From Apoda limacodes (Eukaryota; Arthropoda; Insecta; Lepidoptera; Limacodidae), in contig OX291547.1 of assembly GCA_946406115.1 (NCBI GenBank), positions 12,219,001 to 12,283,000 on the forward strand: DNA of 64,000 nucleotides, given 5' to 3'. The position numbers were made by a program, and so were the translations under genes. Positions 11,521 through 22,180 of the stretch are shown here, in pieces (the first letter of the stretch is position 1; each line of letters starts with the position of its first letter). Below the pieces are notes generated by a model, which ran no database searches, was not told the DNA's origin, and saw only the letters and a list, made by a program, of their open reading frames with translations.

Positions 11521-13351
11521 ACGTACCTTTCGTGTCCAGAAGGATAACTGACAAAGGTCCATATTAGGAACAGTCTCGAAGCTATTCGGACTCTGGAATT
11601 CGAGACAAAAATGTATGGAAGTCTGACTTACCTCGCGAAACCCGTGAATGTACTTGCATACATTCCTTCCTGGACACGAAAGGTACGTATGAATATTCCG
11701 TGGTGCTGTGTTCAGTTCTTAGTTCAGTCCCCAGCCTCCTTTACGCGAAAGCGTTATTTTTTTTTTGATTATCCACATTTTGTAATAATAGATAGTAATC
11801 TCCTTTCATTTTGAGCGCACAAATTTTTATTAATTTTAATATGATTTTAATTTTTTAAATATGTTTTGTAATAAATCCAATTCTTAAAAAAATTATGCCC
11901 CCCTCAACGTACGTGGCACTCTCATTCGTACTTCTATTGCATGCAAATTAATCACATATCCTTTTCTAATTAATTTGTCGTAATATTTTTAAAATAGATA
12001 TAAGGTGGCGCTGACATCCTGCTTGGTGTTTATTTGTTTTCCTTGTAACAGTAAGTTCGACTTCGAGTTCTAATATCTGTCCTTTGGACTGCGCAATAGC
12101 GCCTCAAAATTGGCCACACTTTCGAAATAGACAAAGCAAACCTGTGGTCTCTTTTCTCTTTCTGTCAACGTCCGCCATTTTGTTTGATTATGTTTATTAA
12201 AACAAGTTAGAAAAAGACACGAGACCACAGGTTCACTTCGTCTTTGTTACACTATTGCAATTTTTATTCCTAGGCTGGCTAGGATATCCAGTTTTTTGTG
12301 TCTATGGTTTGCAACATTATGCTTATTTTCTTAAAATTGGGGGTGTAGGTTTAGGGTACTAACTTTACGCTGGTTCTATTAGTTTTAACTACGAGTTTCA
12401 GACTTTATAAGTAATAATATGAATCTATATTTGCCCAATTTCATATCATGGACCCAGATTCAATTGGAGAAGATGTGACGTAGGTGCCCCGAAGTGGTAG
12501 AACATATGTCTGACATCCTGAAGGTCCTGCACGGGTTCAATGTCGGTAGAGGAGACCAATATTGATACAATTGGTTTGTTCTGAAGTTGTTTTGACTCTG
12601 GTTAGTGTATGGTTCGGCGATGGTTTATGAAACAGAATACCATCAATAATTCGTAATATCTCTGACCACTTCTTCGGAAACAAGTGTCGTGATCCTACAT
12701 TATTATTTCATTAATAAGATAACGGCAAGAAGCGTATAGTGTCATCAATATAATAAAAGCTTCTTGGATTACGGATTTGTTTGTTTTTTTTTACAAGTTT
12801 GTTTATAGCTTTTCCTTTTTAAATAAATGACAGAAGGTACAAGAAGTGGTTATTTAACAACAATGACTTTCTATAAACAAAAAACATTTAAATGTCATTG
12901 AGTCACATTTGGTTGTTTTTGAATGGTTTATGAGGGTTAATTAGCAGCAAGTGATAAAAGCAATGAATATGATAAATTCTGATTATAATTTTTATGGTTT
13001 TGATTCCGCAAAGATACCATTAAAGTCAACTGAACACAGATTATCGGTTAATAACCTTAATTTTAAAACGCAAACATTCGTGAAATGTCGCCACATTTTG
13101 AAATACGCACTAGGAAATGCAGGACAGGCTCATGTTAAAAACCGGGTATTTTTCGGCTCTGACGGTAGAAAATTAGTTAAAACTCATTTTCAGAACCGGC
13201 TAGGTACGTTCTGCATTCCCTAGTACGTACAACACTTCATACTCAAAGCTTCGCGCAGAATGGGGCATGGCGGTAGGTCCACGGGTAACATGCGATATAT
13301 CTGTACCCCCATACTATTGTGTTGCTGCAAAATACGTACAGCGCGCGCGGC
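11521..13351. other. Intergenic sequence
   Basis: No gene is recognised. The 90-codon frame at 12951-13223 shows no domain. One inverted-repeat element lies at 12061-12260. Confidence 0.45.
12061..12260. repeat. Foldback repeat
   Basis: The left arm (12093-12163: 'gcaatagc', 'agacaaagca', 'aacctgtggtctc') is repeated in reverse complement at 12211-12260 ('gagaccacaggttcac', 'cgtctttgtt', 'actattgca'). The loop is about 48 bases. The left half is homologous to 8499-8638. Confidence 0.65.
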
Positions 13352-13771
13352 TGAGGGCGCGTTCGTTCTGGGATTAAGAGTTCCCACGAATGATACTTTT
13401 CACACTTTTGATAACGCCAGTTTTGCCACAGACACTTACCGTTCGTGTAGCTTTGAAACGTTACTAACAAAATGTTTGGTTACAAAACTTGCAAAACGAA
13501 CGGTTGACGTACACACATACACGCTACCATAAACAATGAATACGTATAGGCAGTTTGACAGATTAAAAAAAAGCCCACCTCCAGACATGGGTCTAAAGTT
13601 TCATTTTTCGGTGGCAAAAGTGACAAAAATATCGTTAACGAACGCATGACAGTTTGTTAGAGATGATACTAAAATTTTGATATTTTTGATACCAATGCTA
13701 AACGAACGGATGACAGGTGGCAAAAGAAATAAAAATTATGATTCTGCATCCCAGAACGAACGCGCCCTGAA
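13352..13771. repeat. MITE-like element with imperfect long inverted ends
   Basis: The first ~22 bases ('agggcgcgttcgttctggga') are the exact reverse complement of the last ones ('tcccagaacgaacgcgccct'). Further in, 'ttttgccac' followed by 'ccgttcgt.tagc' is also mirrored, so the inverted ends reach roughly 100 bp with divergence. The outer CAGGG-like start resembles hAT ends, but I see no 8-bp target duplication. No coding capacity. Confidence 0.65.
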
Positions 13772-14007
13772 TGATAGTTGAAAAATGCCCACGCTTTTTT
13801 GCTCGGTGTTGTTAAAATGAAGAGTTTTAAAATAGCAGTACCTAAGTTTTGATGTTTATCGTGTGGCTCGCAATTAAATATTGTATTGTCACCGTTCCCC
13901 TGAAAATTTGAGCATTCTATGCCTTTTAGGTCTTAAGGAAATGTTCGATTTAGTATCTACAGATTTGAATTTCAAATTTTACACAAAAATTTCACTTTTT
14001 ATTTTAT

Positions 14008-14415
14008 TATACCAATAAGGTGGCAAACAAGCTTACGGCCCGCCTGATAGTAAGCGGTCACCGTAGCCTATGGACGCTTCCAACACCAGGGGTATTAATC
14101 GCGCGTTGCCGACCCTTCAAAAATCTAATAACTTCTTTCTTGAAGAACCCCATGCTGTAGTCCTTAGAAAAACCTTGGCAGGGAGCTCATTCTACAACCC
14201 AAGCGTTTGCGGGAGTATGTTTCTCTTAAACCGCACTGTAAGTGACCATTTTGGTTCTAAAGTATGAGAATGAATTCCCTGACGATAGCGGTTTTATGAT
14301 AGAAAGTAGCCGTGAGCATCATTTCGAACAATTCCTTCAGACCGAATCCCATCGTACAAGCAGCAGAACACACACAGGGAGGCAAACTTTTCCTCAGACC
14401 TATAGTACAGTAAAT
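14008..14415 (-). mobile_element. LINE 3' end and ORF C-terminus, second copy of the 23910-27540 family
   Basis: Collinear with 23925-24315: 'aaggtggcaaacaagcttac', 'ggtcaccgtagcctatggac', 'gttgccgacccttca', then the reverse-strand C-terminal codons. Small insertions break the frame. The match stops near 14415, where unrelated AT-rich sequence begins. It resumes at 15045 with a later (5'-ward) part of the element, so 14008-16487 is probably one damaged copy. Confidence 0.85.
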
Positions 14416-15044
14416 GACGGTAAAAAGATGGTACAACCTAGCAATTCTTTTAAGAAAGATGGATTTTCTTCAAAATTTGGGATTAAGCTCTACCACAAAT
14501 TATATAATACGCTCTACTTACCATCCACTTCAAAATCTACCCAATGCCGATGTGTGCTTTAGACTTTTAGGGGGTGAATACTACCCCTAATTGACAGAAA
14601 TTGATAAATTCTCTAATTTAGGCATTTAAGGAAACGTATAAAGCTTTTGATTAATGATAGTTATATAGTTTTAAAAACTAATTGTGATTTTTCAACCCCT
14701 ATTTTATTCCTTACGCCCTTTTAAATCACTCTTCTTGATATAAAATTGAAAAAAAAACCTATTTTCGATATATTTTATTTCTTGTTTTGATAAATTATTA
14801 TATTTAAATCATAGACACCTTAAGGGAATAGTTATAATTAGTTTCATCCCCTAAAAACCACCCCTATTACATTAAAATACAAAAAATATCTAAAAAAATG
14901 GTTTTTTTTTTAGGATATGATGCTTGATTAAAACAAATTATTAATTTTTTTGAGTTTATTATTTCAGAACATGTATTTCCAAATTTTCATTCCTTAAAAA
15001 TTACATCTTACAAGAAGAAGGGAGTTAAAAAATTACAATGTTAT
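14416..15044. other. AT-rich sequence between two pieces of one LINE copy
   Basis: Replaces the roughly 430 bases that the intact copy has between the matching blocks. It is AT-rich with no coding motif. It is either an insertion plus deletion or an older replaced segment; no terminal repeats are seen. Confidence 0.4.
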
Positions 15045-15398
15045 ATCCTTTGGGCTCGGCTGGTATATAGATGTTGGTCTTGCCGCGCGTTGAGACCTTG
15101 GACAGAGTGGTCTCGATTTGACACACAAGATCTCCACGTTTTACCTCCACAACGGAACGAGGGATGTTAGCATAGCCCGTGTAATAAGCGTCTCCAGTAC
15201 TGTCATCTGCATAGCAAGGTATGTTGTTGATGTCCAACATGTCATTAATATGCAGTAGAAACAGCGTAAGAGACAGCTTAGAGCCTTGCCGGACACCAGC
15301 ATTAATGTCCATGCTATCAGAGCGACTACCGTCAACTACTGCTCCTATGCGTCTGCCGGACAAAAAGCTAGCCACCCATTTGCACAAACCCTCGGGCA
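15045..15398 (-). pseudogene. LINE reverse-transcriptase fragment (palm region)
   Basis: Minus-strand translation gives PEGLCKWVASFLSGRR, DINAGVRQGS, LLHINDMLDINN and CYADDSTGDA, matching residues ~630-725 of the intact ORF at 24049-26940. Substitutions include R for P in GIPQGS. It ends at the 13-bp duplicated word 15386-15398; beyond the insertion the same reading resumes at 16398. Confidence 0.9.
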
Positions 15399-15508
15399 GC
15401 AAACAGTGGACTAATCCTGGAGTGTCACTGTGAATTGCAAAAAATTGCATTGAAGACCCGGGTTACTCTTCAATGGATACGTGGTCATAGTGGGTCTCTA
15501 GGCAATAT

Positions 15509-15643
15509 TCAAATTCAAATTCAATATAATTTATTCAGTTTAGGCTACAATAATTGAGCACTTATGAATGTCACTACGCCATCGGTTCGTAAGTCTACAG
15601 GGCAGGAGACCTTGTACTGAGAAGAACCGGCAAGAAACTCAGC
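15509..15643 (-). mobile_element. CR1/Zenon-like LINE 3' tail inside the insertion
   Basis: The plus strand reads 'attcaaattcaaattcaat' and then ends with 'gaagaaccggcaagaaactc'. Reverse-complemented, this is the GCCGGTTCTTCTCAG ... TTGAATTTGAAT 3' end that I know from lepidopteran CR1/Zenon elements. It is about 135 bp long and purely non-coding. Confidence 0.75.
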
Positions 15644-15825
15644 AAGGGCATTTCTTTTCTCCCTTTCTCTTACAGCGTCCAATTAAAATATTGGAAAATG
15701 CCCTCCCTATCATAAAAGGACACTTTCCATTACAAACATTAAAAAAAATGAAATATAAAGGACAAGCACAACATAAAAAAGTATCTAATATAAACAAAAG
15801 ACAGTTTATGTATTCAATGTATTCA

Positions 15826-16310
15826 ATGATCCGGCAGATGAGTTGGCAAAGAGAGGATCGGGCACTAAAATAATGGGACCTGAACCAATTGTACCGATAC
15901 CATTCATCCAACTCAAAACATGGTTACGTGACAGAACCTTACAACAACACAACAAACAGTGGGCAGAACAGACAGATTGCAAACAAACCAAAAATGTTCT
16001 TACATCCTTGGACGCAAATCTGTCGCACAAACTGTTAAAACTTAGCAGAAAAAACCTACGCTACATAGTTGGCATAATAACAGGTCACTGCCCGCTAAAC
16101 AGGCACTTTTTCAATATCGGCGTTACTGACAGTCCTCTATGCAGGGGCTGTATGCAAGGCGAGGAGACACCGTCTCACGTGGTTCTTCATTGCAAAAGCG
16201 TGAGCGACCAACGGACAAAGCACCTTAAGAATCCACAAACCATGAGAGAGGCGCTGAATAACATCAGATGCCTCCTTAACTTTTGGATGGAGCTGGAATG
16301 GTATGAATAA
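15826..16310 (+). pseudogene. Non-LTR retrotransposon C-terminus (RNase H end plus zinc-knuckle-like tail)
   Basis: The open frame reads DELAKRGSG near its start, the usual end of a retroelement RNase H domain (ADELAK..). It is followed by about 130 residues ending in a CRGC-(x6)-TPSH-(x4)-C motif, i.e. C-x2-C-x8-H-x4-C, as in the tails of I/R1/Jockey-type ORF2 proteins. The frame opens at Met 15843, but the homologous reading begins slightly upstream. It terminates normally at 16310, about 70 bases before the tetranucleotide tail. Endonuclease and RT are absent because of 5' truncation. The clade is uncertain. Confidence 0.8.
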
Positions 16311-16397
16311 CCAATGACAGGTATTGGTTACCTACGTACAATGGCCCCTATTATGAGGCTAAGTGCGGAAAACATAAGTCCAACTAACTAACTAACT

Positions 16398-16487
16398 AAA
16401 CCCTCGGGCACTCCGTAAGATGGCAACTTCGATAGAAGACCCCAGTGCCAGAATCGGTCGAATGCCTTCGCTATGTCCAGGCTGCGT
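16398..16487 (-). mobile_element. Continuation of the split LINE copy
   Basis: 'ctccgtaagatggcaacttc' and 'gccttcgctatgtccaggct' match 25043-25125 of the intact copy, in the same orientation and directly after the position reached at 15398. The match ends near 16487. Confidence 0.88.
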
Positions 16488-17002
16488 ATAATGCTTTCCG
16501 TATTCCATACGTCCCCACAGGGGAGACGAGATAGGTACGTTTTTCTAAAAAACTTAAACAACTAGAACGTCGTTCGTACGAATTAGATATTCTTTTTTAG
16601 CTACTTCAAATGATAAAGTTAACAGAAATCCGTATTCAATAAGTCTCTATAATACCATATACAAGTAGGTAGGTACATACTTATGTTATCGTGATAAGTT
16701 TATTGTAATGATGAAATATAATTATATTAATTAATTAAACTTCAACCACATAAAATAACGTATTTATTAAATTTAAAAGGAATAAAAATTAATACACAAA
16801 AGTAATGTTACTATGTAAAATATCTAACAAATTTAATGTTTCTTTGCTGGAAATTCATTACTTTTGATTTTAAAGAAGTATTGCGTCCTTTTTTTTACTA
16901 ATACTCTCAGCATTGGTTGGTCGACCATACTGAACTCTGCCCCCCCTCAATCCCTCTACCTTTTCTTCGAGCTTCGTACATTTTATTATTTAATTTTGCG
17001 GG
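16488..17002. other. Intergenic sequence
   Basis: AT-rich, with no recognised gene or repeat. Confidence 0.45.
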
Positions 17003-17092
17003 ATATGAACTAGTCAATGTCCTATTTCAAGACCTAACCTATAAGTGATTGAGTAACAAACATCCAAACTTTCGCATTTATAATACCAGATT
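17003..17092 (-). mobile_element. Lep1-like Helitron, 5'-end fragment
   Basis: On the minus strand: 'tattataaatgcgaaagttt', 'gatgtttgttactcaatcac', then 'taggttaggtc'. These are the opening words of the Helitron copies at 21810, 52720 and 54766. Only the first ~90 bases are present. Confidence 0.65.
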
Positions 17093-17105
17093 TTATAGCA
17101 TTTTT

Positions 17106-17771
17106 AGGGTTCCATACCTCGAAAGGAAAAAACGGAACCCTTATAGGATCACTTTGTTGTCCGTCCGTCTGTCCGTCTGACAAGACCCTTTTTCTCAGAA
17201 CCGCGTGGAGGTATGAAGCTAAAATTTATATCAAATACTCAGGTCCAATGTCCCTTGGAACTGTAAAAAAATAAAACTTCTAAGCCAACGCAATCAAAAG
17301 ACACATCCCTTTATGCCGCAAATTTTTGAAATTTGCAAGTGAATTAAAACCTACTGGGTACTTCCCGTGAACTCAGAATCTTGAAATTTTGTACGAAGCA
17401 ACGTATTATAGCAGAGATAAAGGAAAAATTGCGAAAGCCGTAAATTTTTACAGGTACTATCCCTTTCCTCATGAACGCGTAGGTAGACGTATTAAATTAA
17501 AATTCATATCAAATACTCAGGAATATAATACCTTTAAGCTGTAACAAAATCAAACTTCTGTGTCAACGCAAAAGAAACAGCAATTTAAGCCACAATTTTC
17601 AAACTCGCAGCTACTCGCAAGGGAATCAAAACCTGAAGGGTACTTCCAGTCCATTTAGAATCTTGAAATTTGGCAGTAAGCAAAAGAAAACCTTAAATTT
17701 TTAGTTACATCACATATTTTTTGTGCGGATCCTTCAGTGCGCGAGTCCGTCTTGCACTTGGCCGGTTTTTT
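17106..17771. repeat. Dispersed repeat with internal 278-bp tandem duplication
   Basis: Begins 'agggttccatacctcgaaag', carries a 'gtccgtccgtctgtccgtct' run, and ends 'gcgcgagtccgtcttgcact' then tggccggttttttt. Within it, 'tcaaatactcagg' occurs at 17231 and 17509 and 'gggtact.cc..tga...agaatcttgaaatt' occurs in both halves, so the unit is duplicated with a period of about 278. I know this repeat type as widespread in Lepidoptera. Non-coding. Confidence 0.7.
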
Positions 17772-18446
17772 TTAGCAACATAATGCTATAAAATTATTAT
17801 TTTCTTCAGGGCCTTACAGTGGAGATTTTATTAGGTATATATCGTATCGTATTCGTATATAGGAAGGAGAGTGTGACCCTTGGTGAGATGTGGTAAACCC
17901 TCCCCCCTATATGCCTCAAGTAAGTTTCACCCAGTAAATCAAAATATTAAATTTCTAAAAAATTATCCCCTAAATCCGTAAAGGCACTAATGTGTCTTAT
18001 TGCAAGTTAGAAACCGAAAAGTTTACTAAACAGTTTCAGTGTTTGTTTTCCTTTATTCCCCATGGTCCCTTCCAGAAATACAATGCAGCCAAATGAAAAT
18101 GGTATATATCTAGTCATAAAAATTTAGAGGATGAGAAAATTACGAACGTATATTTTATAACCTAGACAAGTGTTGTGTTTAGGTTTACTTACCTAAATGA
18201 ATATTTAAGTCTGTAAAATAAAAAAAACACCGTTCACAAGATCCATTTAAATAAATGTTAAAAGTATCCCACTAATTCAATACTATCAACTACGCATATC
18301 TTTAACACAAACAAATTAATCATATTAACTAAAATTTCACGAGGCATTTCATCCTGCAAAATTATCTTTGGATATCGTAAAAAACAAATGTGTCACAAAA
18401 AAAATAAATGTCGATAAAAACAAAAGAGCGTTGATATAATTAATTT
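17772..18446. other. Intergenic sequence
   Basis: AT-rich; nothing recognised. Confidence 0.45.
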
Positions 18447-18706
18447 CATCAAGATCATTTCAGATGACAGCTGTCAAACTATAAAAGCTATATCTCCGTA
18501 ACTATACATCTTAGACTAGTAGTTTTATTACAAAAGTGATAGATCTCATCAAGATCTTCATTTCAAATGACAGCTGTCAAACTATAAAAGGCTATATCTT
18601 CGTAACCAAAGATCCTAGACTAGACTAGACTAGTAGTTTTATTACAAAAGTGATAGATCTCATCAAGAGATTCATTTCAAATGACAGCTGTCAAACTATA
18701 ATAGAT
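18447..18706. repeat. Tandem repeat, ~2.6 copies of a 100-114 bp unit
   Basis: Copies start at 18447, 18547 and 18661 with 'catcaaga'. Each holds 'gacagctgtcaaactata', and the first two go on to 'agtagttttattacaaaagt'. The second unit is 14 bases longer because 'ctaga' is itself repeated ('ctagactagactagtag'). The third unit breaks off after the 'aactata' word. Confidence 0.9.
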
Positions 18707-19339
18707 AAAATATAAAGAAACATAAAACAGACGGTCGTGTAGGGATCGACTATTCCCATCCCATGTGTATTCGTAGTCGGATTCCGGACGCAAAACGTAT
18801 GTAGACGACGAAACTACCCAGAGATCTCTCTTGATAACTTCACTGTGAATTTAAATTTAGGCATTTTCAAGTTTCGAGTGTCTATATATCAAACTCATCG
18901 CGTATTGGTTGTGTACTGAGAACCGAAAGAACTTGAGTTACTATATGTGGCCTCTTATATATATCAAATAATATCAATAGTTTTATTACTGAGATAATCT
19001 TTAATGCCACTTGAAATGTGACATCGATATCATAAAAAAATGTTAGTGCACACCAAGAACTTTGTGATCGAGTAAAATGAGTAGGAGCTACCTAAATTTT
19101 CCACATTACTTACACAATTTCATAACTAATTATTATTACATTATTCATGAGTATTATTGTTTGATATCCAGTTGTGTATAATTATAGTTTTTGTATCTAT
19201 TCATAAAACTATTTTAAACTACAATGCATTTGTCAAAATGTTCACTTCCGTGACCATATATTCCATGTTGGTCTATGTCCGTGACATGCCATATGCATCT
19301 ACATATTTATCTAAAAATTGTCTATTCATGCCATTCAAT
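18707..19339. other. Intergenic sequence
   Basis: No recognised feature. The 82-codon frame at 19157-19405 runs into the repeat at 19340 and is not a gene. Confidence 0.45.
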
Positions 19340-19607
19340 AAAAACCGGCCAAGTGCAAGTAGCACTCGCGCACCGAGGGTTCCGTACCTACCACCATTTA
19401 CGTAATTTACAAACTCAAATAAAAAAAAGTTTACCGCTAAGCGGCCACCCATCCAAGTAATGACTAAGCCCGACGTTGCTGAACTTTAAATATCGTTTCC
19501 AACAAATAAATTTGTTACTGTTTCTCTTAATGATAAGCTTGCTGGCGCTGTACCGGTAATTTAAAATAGTTATGGCTTGGGCCCGTCTCACACTTGGCCC
19601 GATTTTT
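19340..19607 (-). repeat. 'ggccaagtg' inverted-repeat element with a 5S-rRNA-like control region
   Basis: The ends are 'aaaaccggccaagtgcaag' (19341) and 'ctcacacttggcccgatttt' (19587), inverted repeats of about 19 bases. On the minus strand the interior reads 'agttcagcaacgtcgggctt', 'agtcattacttggatgggtg', 'gccgcttagcgg' (19431-19487). This is close to the 5S rRNA internal control region from box A to box C (AAGCAACGTCGGGC...AGTACTTGGATGGG.GACCGC). A polymerase III type 1 promoter would therefore lie inside a TIR-bounded element. A diverged copy is at 10076-10299. The 5S likeness is from memory of the 5S sequence. Confidence 0.75.
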
Positions 19608-19619
19608 AACTGCAAGTTT

Positions 19620-20645
19620 GAAGTTTGTATGTCTTTCTGTTTTAACGATGAAGCAAACGAAAATGTGTTTCTTGTATGGGGACTCCCCTTAAATTATAAC
19701 TTTTTTTTATTTGTTAGATAATCCTCAATTATTACACATATATTTTGTCAAAAATTCAGGGTTCTTCCTATTTCGGATTTTCGACAGGCAGACAGGATTC
19801 GGACAGACGGACAGACAGACAGACAAACAGCGTTGTCCTACCTTAGACAAAGTAACATTCAAAGACAAGGCTTAGTGAGCGTAATGTAATTATATGCAAC
19901 AATGAACATAACTGAGGCCCGTAATAATAGTCGTTGCTTAGACAAAGTATTACTTAATGCTAAGACAGGAACTTAGCTTGAGTAATAATAATCAACACTG
20001 CTTAGACACTCACTCGTTTACTAAGCATGCTCTTATTCTTAGCTGAGCCTGAGTAAAGAATTTTCATTACTCAGGACAGTCTTAGCACGTAAATTGTTTA
20101 TAATAATAAAACATGGATTCAAAATCTCAAATATCCATGTAGTATTTTTCTAGCTGCTTACGTCGTCTAATTTTAGGGTACCGTGGTCAAATGGCAGAAG
20201 TGCGAGGAGGTAGGGAAATAATTCTACTACATAAGTACTTACAATTCGCTCGTAGAAGCGGAAGGTCAAACTCGCACTCGACTGGTTTTTTGCTTTTGAT
20301 GGAATTTGATGCACGCAGGTAAAGGTTACAAGCCATACAGCCTTGTCGATAAACAAAACCACTGTTTAAAATGAATTGATATAAAAAAAGTTAAGAATTC
20401 TAGGTACAAAAAATCCCGAAAGCTATTTTTTACCATTGAAATTAATTTTGCTTCTATAGCTATCATAAATGGCTTTCTGTTTTTGAAAATCTTATAAATA
20501 TGACTAAAAGCAATACTAAGTATTGTATAGAATTCGCCAAATAAGACTTTCAAAAGTATTACTTAGAACATTACTTAGCAACGACTATTATCCGAGCCTT
20601 AGTAATAGGGCTCCGTTGGCACCCTTTGGGTACGGAACCCTAAAA
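19620..20645 (+). repeat. Second dispersed element, split by an inverted-repeat insertion
   Basis: The left part has 'cttgtatggggactcccctt' and a 'cggacagacggacagacaga' run (to ~19835). The right part has 'cttagtaatagggctccg' and 'ccctttgggtacggaaccct' (20598-20645). The uninterrupted copy at 36556-37011 has these parts side by side. The ~760 bases between contain the mirrored element at 19913-20601. Confidence 0.6.
19913..20601. repeat. Element with ~45-bp inverted ends
   Basis: The left end reads 'tgaggcccgtaataatagtc' then gttgcttag...agtattactta. The right end, in reverse complement, reads 'taaggctcggataatagtcg' then ttgctaagtaatgttctaagtaatactt. So the arms mirror each other with a small gap. 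It has no transposase-like ORF; the minus-strand frames of 70-75 codons show nothing recognisable. It sits inside the element at 19620-20645. Confidence 0.65.
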
Positions 20646-20837
20646 AGCAGTAGCACATTTGAAATTGACCATTTATTTATAGATTAAACAAATTAAGGTA
20701 TGTTCATTAACAAATTCTGCATACGATGTGGAATATGAACGTGCATGGGCGAAAATATTTTTTTTTTATTTGAAAATTTGTTAATAACATCCCAAGTTAT
20801 GTATAAGCAATATTTTAATTACAATTTCAGATAAATT

Positions 20838-21510
20838 ATACAATACAAATATCCTTTATTGCACAAAACAAAAACACAAACTTATTGAAAAAATAATATT
20901 AAAAAACACTTACAACAGGCGATCTTATCGCCAGATGGCGATTTCTACCAGATAACCTATGTTGGTATTGATATACAAATTTAAAAGATTGGAATGGTAG
21001 GATGTGCTAAATTTAACAAAAACTGAAATATAGATATAAGTAACATAGAATACGAATAAAAACTACATATAACTAAACTACGTATAAATTATACGTATAA
21101 ATAAATAAATAACTACAAAATACATAAACACATAAAATATAAAATACATAAATTCCTTACATAAAAATACATAAACTACACATAAATAAAACAATCATAA
21201 CTTAAATATTTAAGTGTCTACATCAGAAGAACAGAGGGAGCAAAACAACAAGGTTTTGCGAGATTTAAAAAATGCTTTTTCACTTGTGCTTTGAAGGTTG
21301 TAAGTAATTGTGCTTTTCGGATATCTACTGGAAGAGAGTTCCACAATCGCACTGCTTGTACGGTGAAGGAATCATCGTTAAATTGTGAGTTGTGACTCGG
21401 TGTATTAAGTAAGAAATTAGAGGAGGAACGCAAAGAGGCATTGTAACCAAAACGCTCTTTGAGATAAGAAGGGTAGCTAGGATTGAACAGCAAACAGTAA
21501 AGTAGTGAAA
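20838..21510 (-). pseudogene. LINE ORF2 C-terminus and 3' UTR
   Basis: The minus-strand open frame 21218-21493 ends with FTVQAVRLWNSLPVDIRKAQ...TFKAQVKKHFL, the usual last motif of CR1/Jockey-type ORF2 proteins. Downstream on the minus strand come the 3' UTR words 'gaaatcgccatctggcgata' and 'tgcaataaaggatatttgta', found at the ends of many lepidopteran LINEs. The same arrangement recurs at 39819-40561. The RT core is absent, so it is a 5'-truncated copy. Confidence 0.8.
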
Positions 21511-21809
21511 GAATATGTAACGTAATAAGAAAAAATCGAAAATTGGCAAAAACTAGAGGTACTGCGATTTATTTCTATAGATTTTTTTTTGACCTTGAAT
21601 TATAATGTGGTATCTATGTGTTTATTTATTATTTATTTGGACTTGATTTACTCACTGAATATTCAATTATACTATGGGCAATTTACCTTTACACCCCCAC
21701 TTAAGACAGCTTTTAAAACTACGTTTACTTCTTATTATTCCGACTATGGTCTTTTATTTTATCGCTGATTACTTAAAGGCAAATTAGGTTATTAACTACG
21801 TATGGGACA
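21511..21809. other. Intergenic sequence
   Basis: AT-rich; nothing recognised. Confidence 0.4.
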
Positions 21810-22113
21810 TCCTACTTATATTCTAAATGTGAAAGTTTTTATGTCTGGATGAATGTTTGTTACTCAATCACGCTTCAACCACTAGACGAATCGAGATAAA
21901 ACTTGGCATAGGTCCTGGAATAGCATATAGGCTACTTTTTATCCCTAAAAATTCAAAAGTTCCTGCGGGAATAACTATAACAGAGTTAAACAAACTATTG
22001 CTGCATCTATAACAATTCATTGGTATAACTTATTAATTGATTAATTGGAGTTAATTAAGGAGTTTCACGCCGATAACCGAATAAGGGCGGGCCGAGCCGC
22101 TGGCAAAGTCTAG
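21810..22113 (+). mobile_element. Non-autonomous Helitron, Lep1-like
   Basis: Starts with TC ('tcctacttatattctaaatg') and ends with CTAG ('gagccgctggcaaagtctag'), the TC...CTRR termini of Helitrons. Inner landmarks are 'gttactcaatcacgcttcaa', 'aacttggcataggtcctgga', 'aaagttcctgcgggaataac' and 'cgccgataaccgaat'. It has no coding capacity and is near-identical in plan to the copies at 52720 and 54443. Confidence 0.85.
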
Positions 22114-22121
22114 TATTATAT

Positions 22122-22180
22122 AAAGTCACTTTAGTCCAGATATACTGGACTAAAGTCACTTTAGTCCAGATATACTGGAT
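22122..22180. repeat. 30-bp tandem duplication, near-palindromic unit
   Basis: 'aaagtcactttagtccagat' occurs at 22122 and 22152. Each unit also contains a near palindrome (ttagtccag...ctggactaa). Confidence 0.85.

Larger units (their letters stand above)
15399..16397 (+). mobile_element. Chimeric LINE insertion, 999 bp, with 13-bp target duplication
   Basis: The word 'aaaccctcgggca' stands on both sides (15386-15398 and 16398-16410) but occurs once in the intact sister LINE at the same place, so this is a target-site duplication. The insertion ends in a tetranucleotide tail ('aactaactaactaacta') at the right, giving plus orientation. Its right part codes a retrotransposon C-terminus (15826-16310). 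Its left part contains a CR1/Zenon-like tail in the opposite orientation (15509-15643). Confidence 0.85.

Noticed and set aside
12951..13532. 90-codon frames near 12951 and 13260
   Set aside because: No domain; the second overlaps the inverted-repeat element at 13352.
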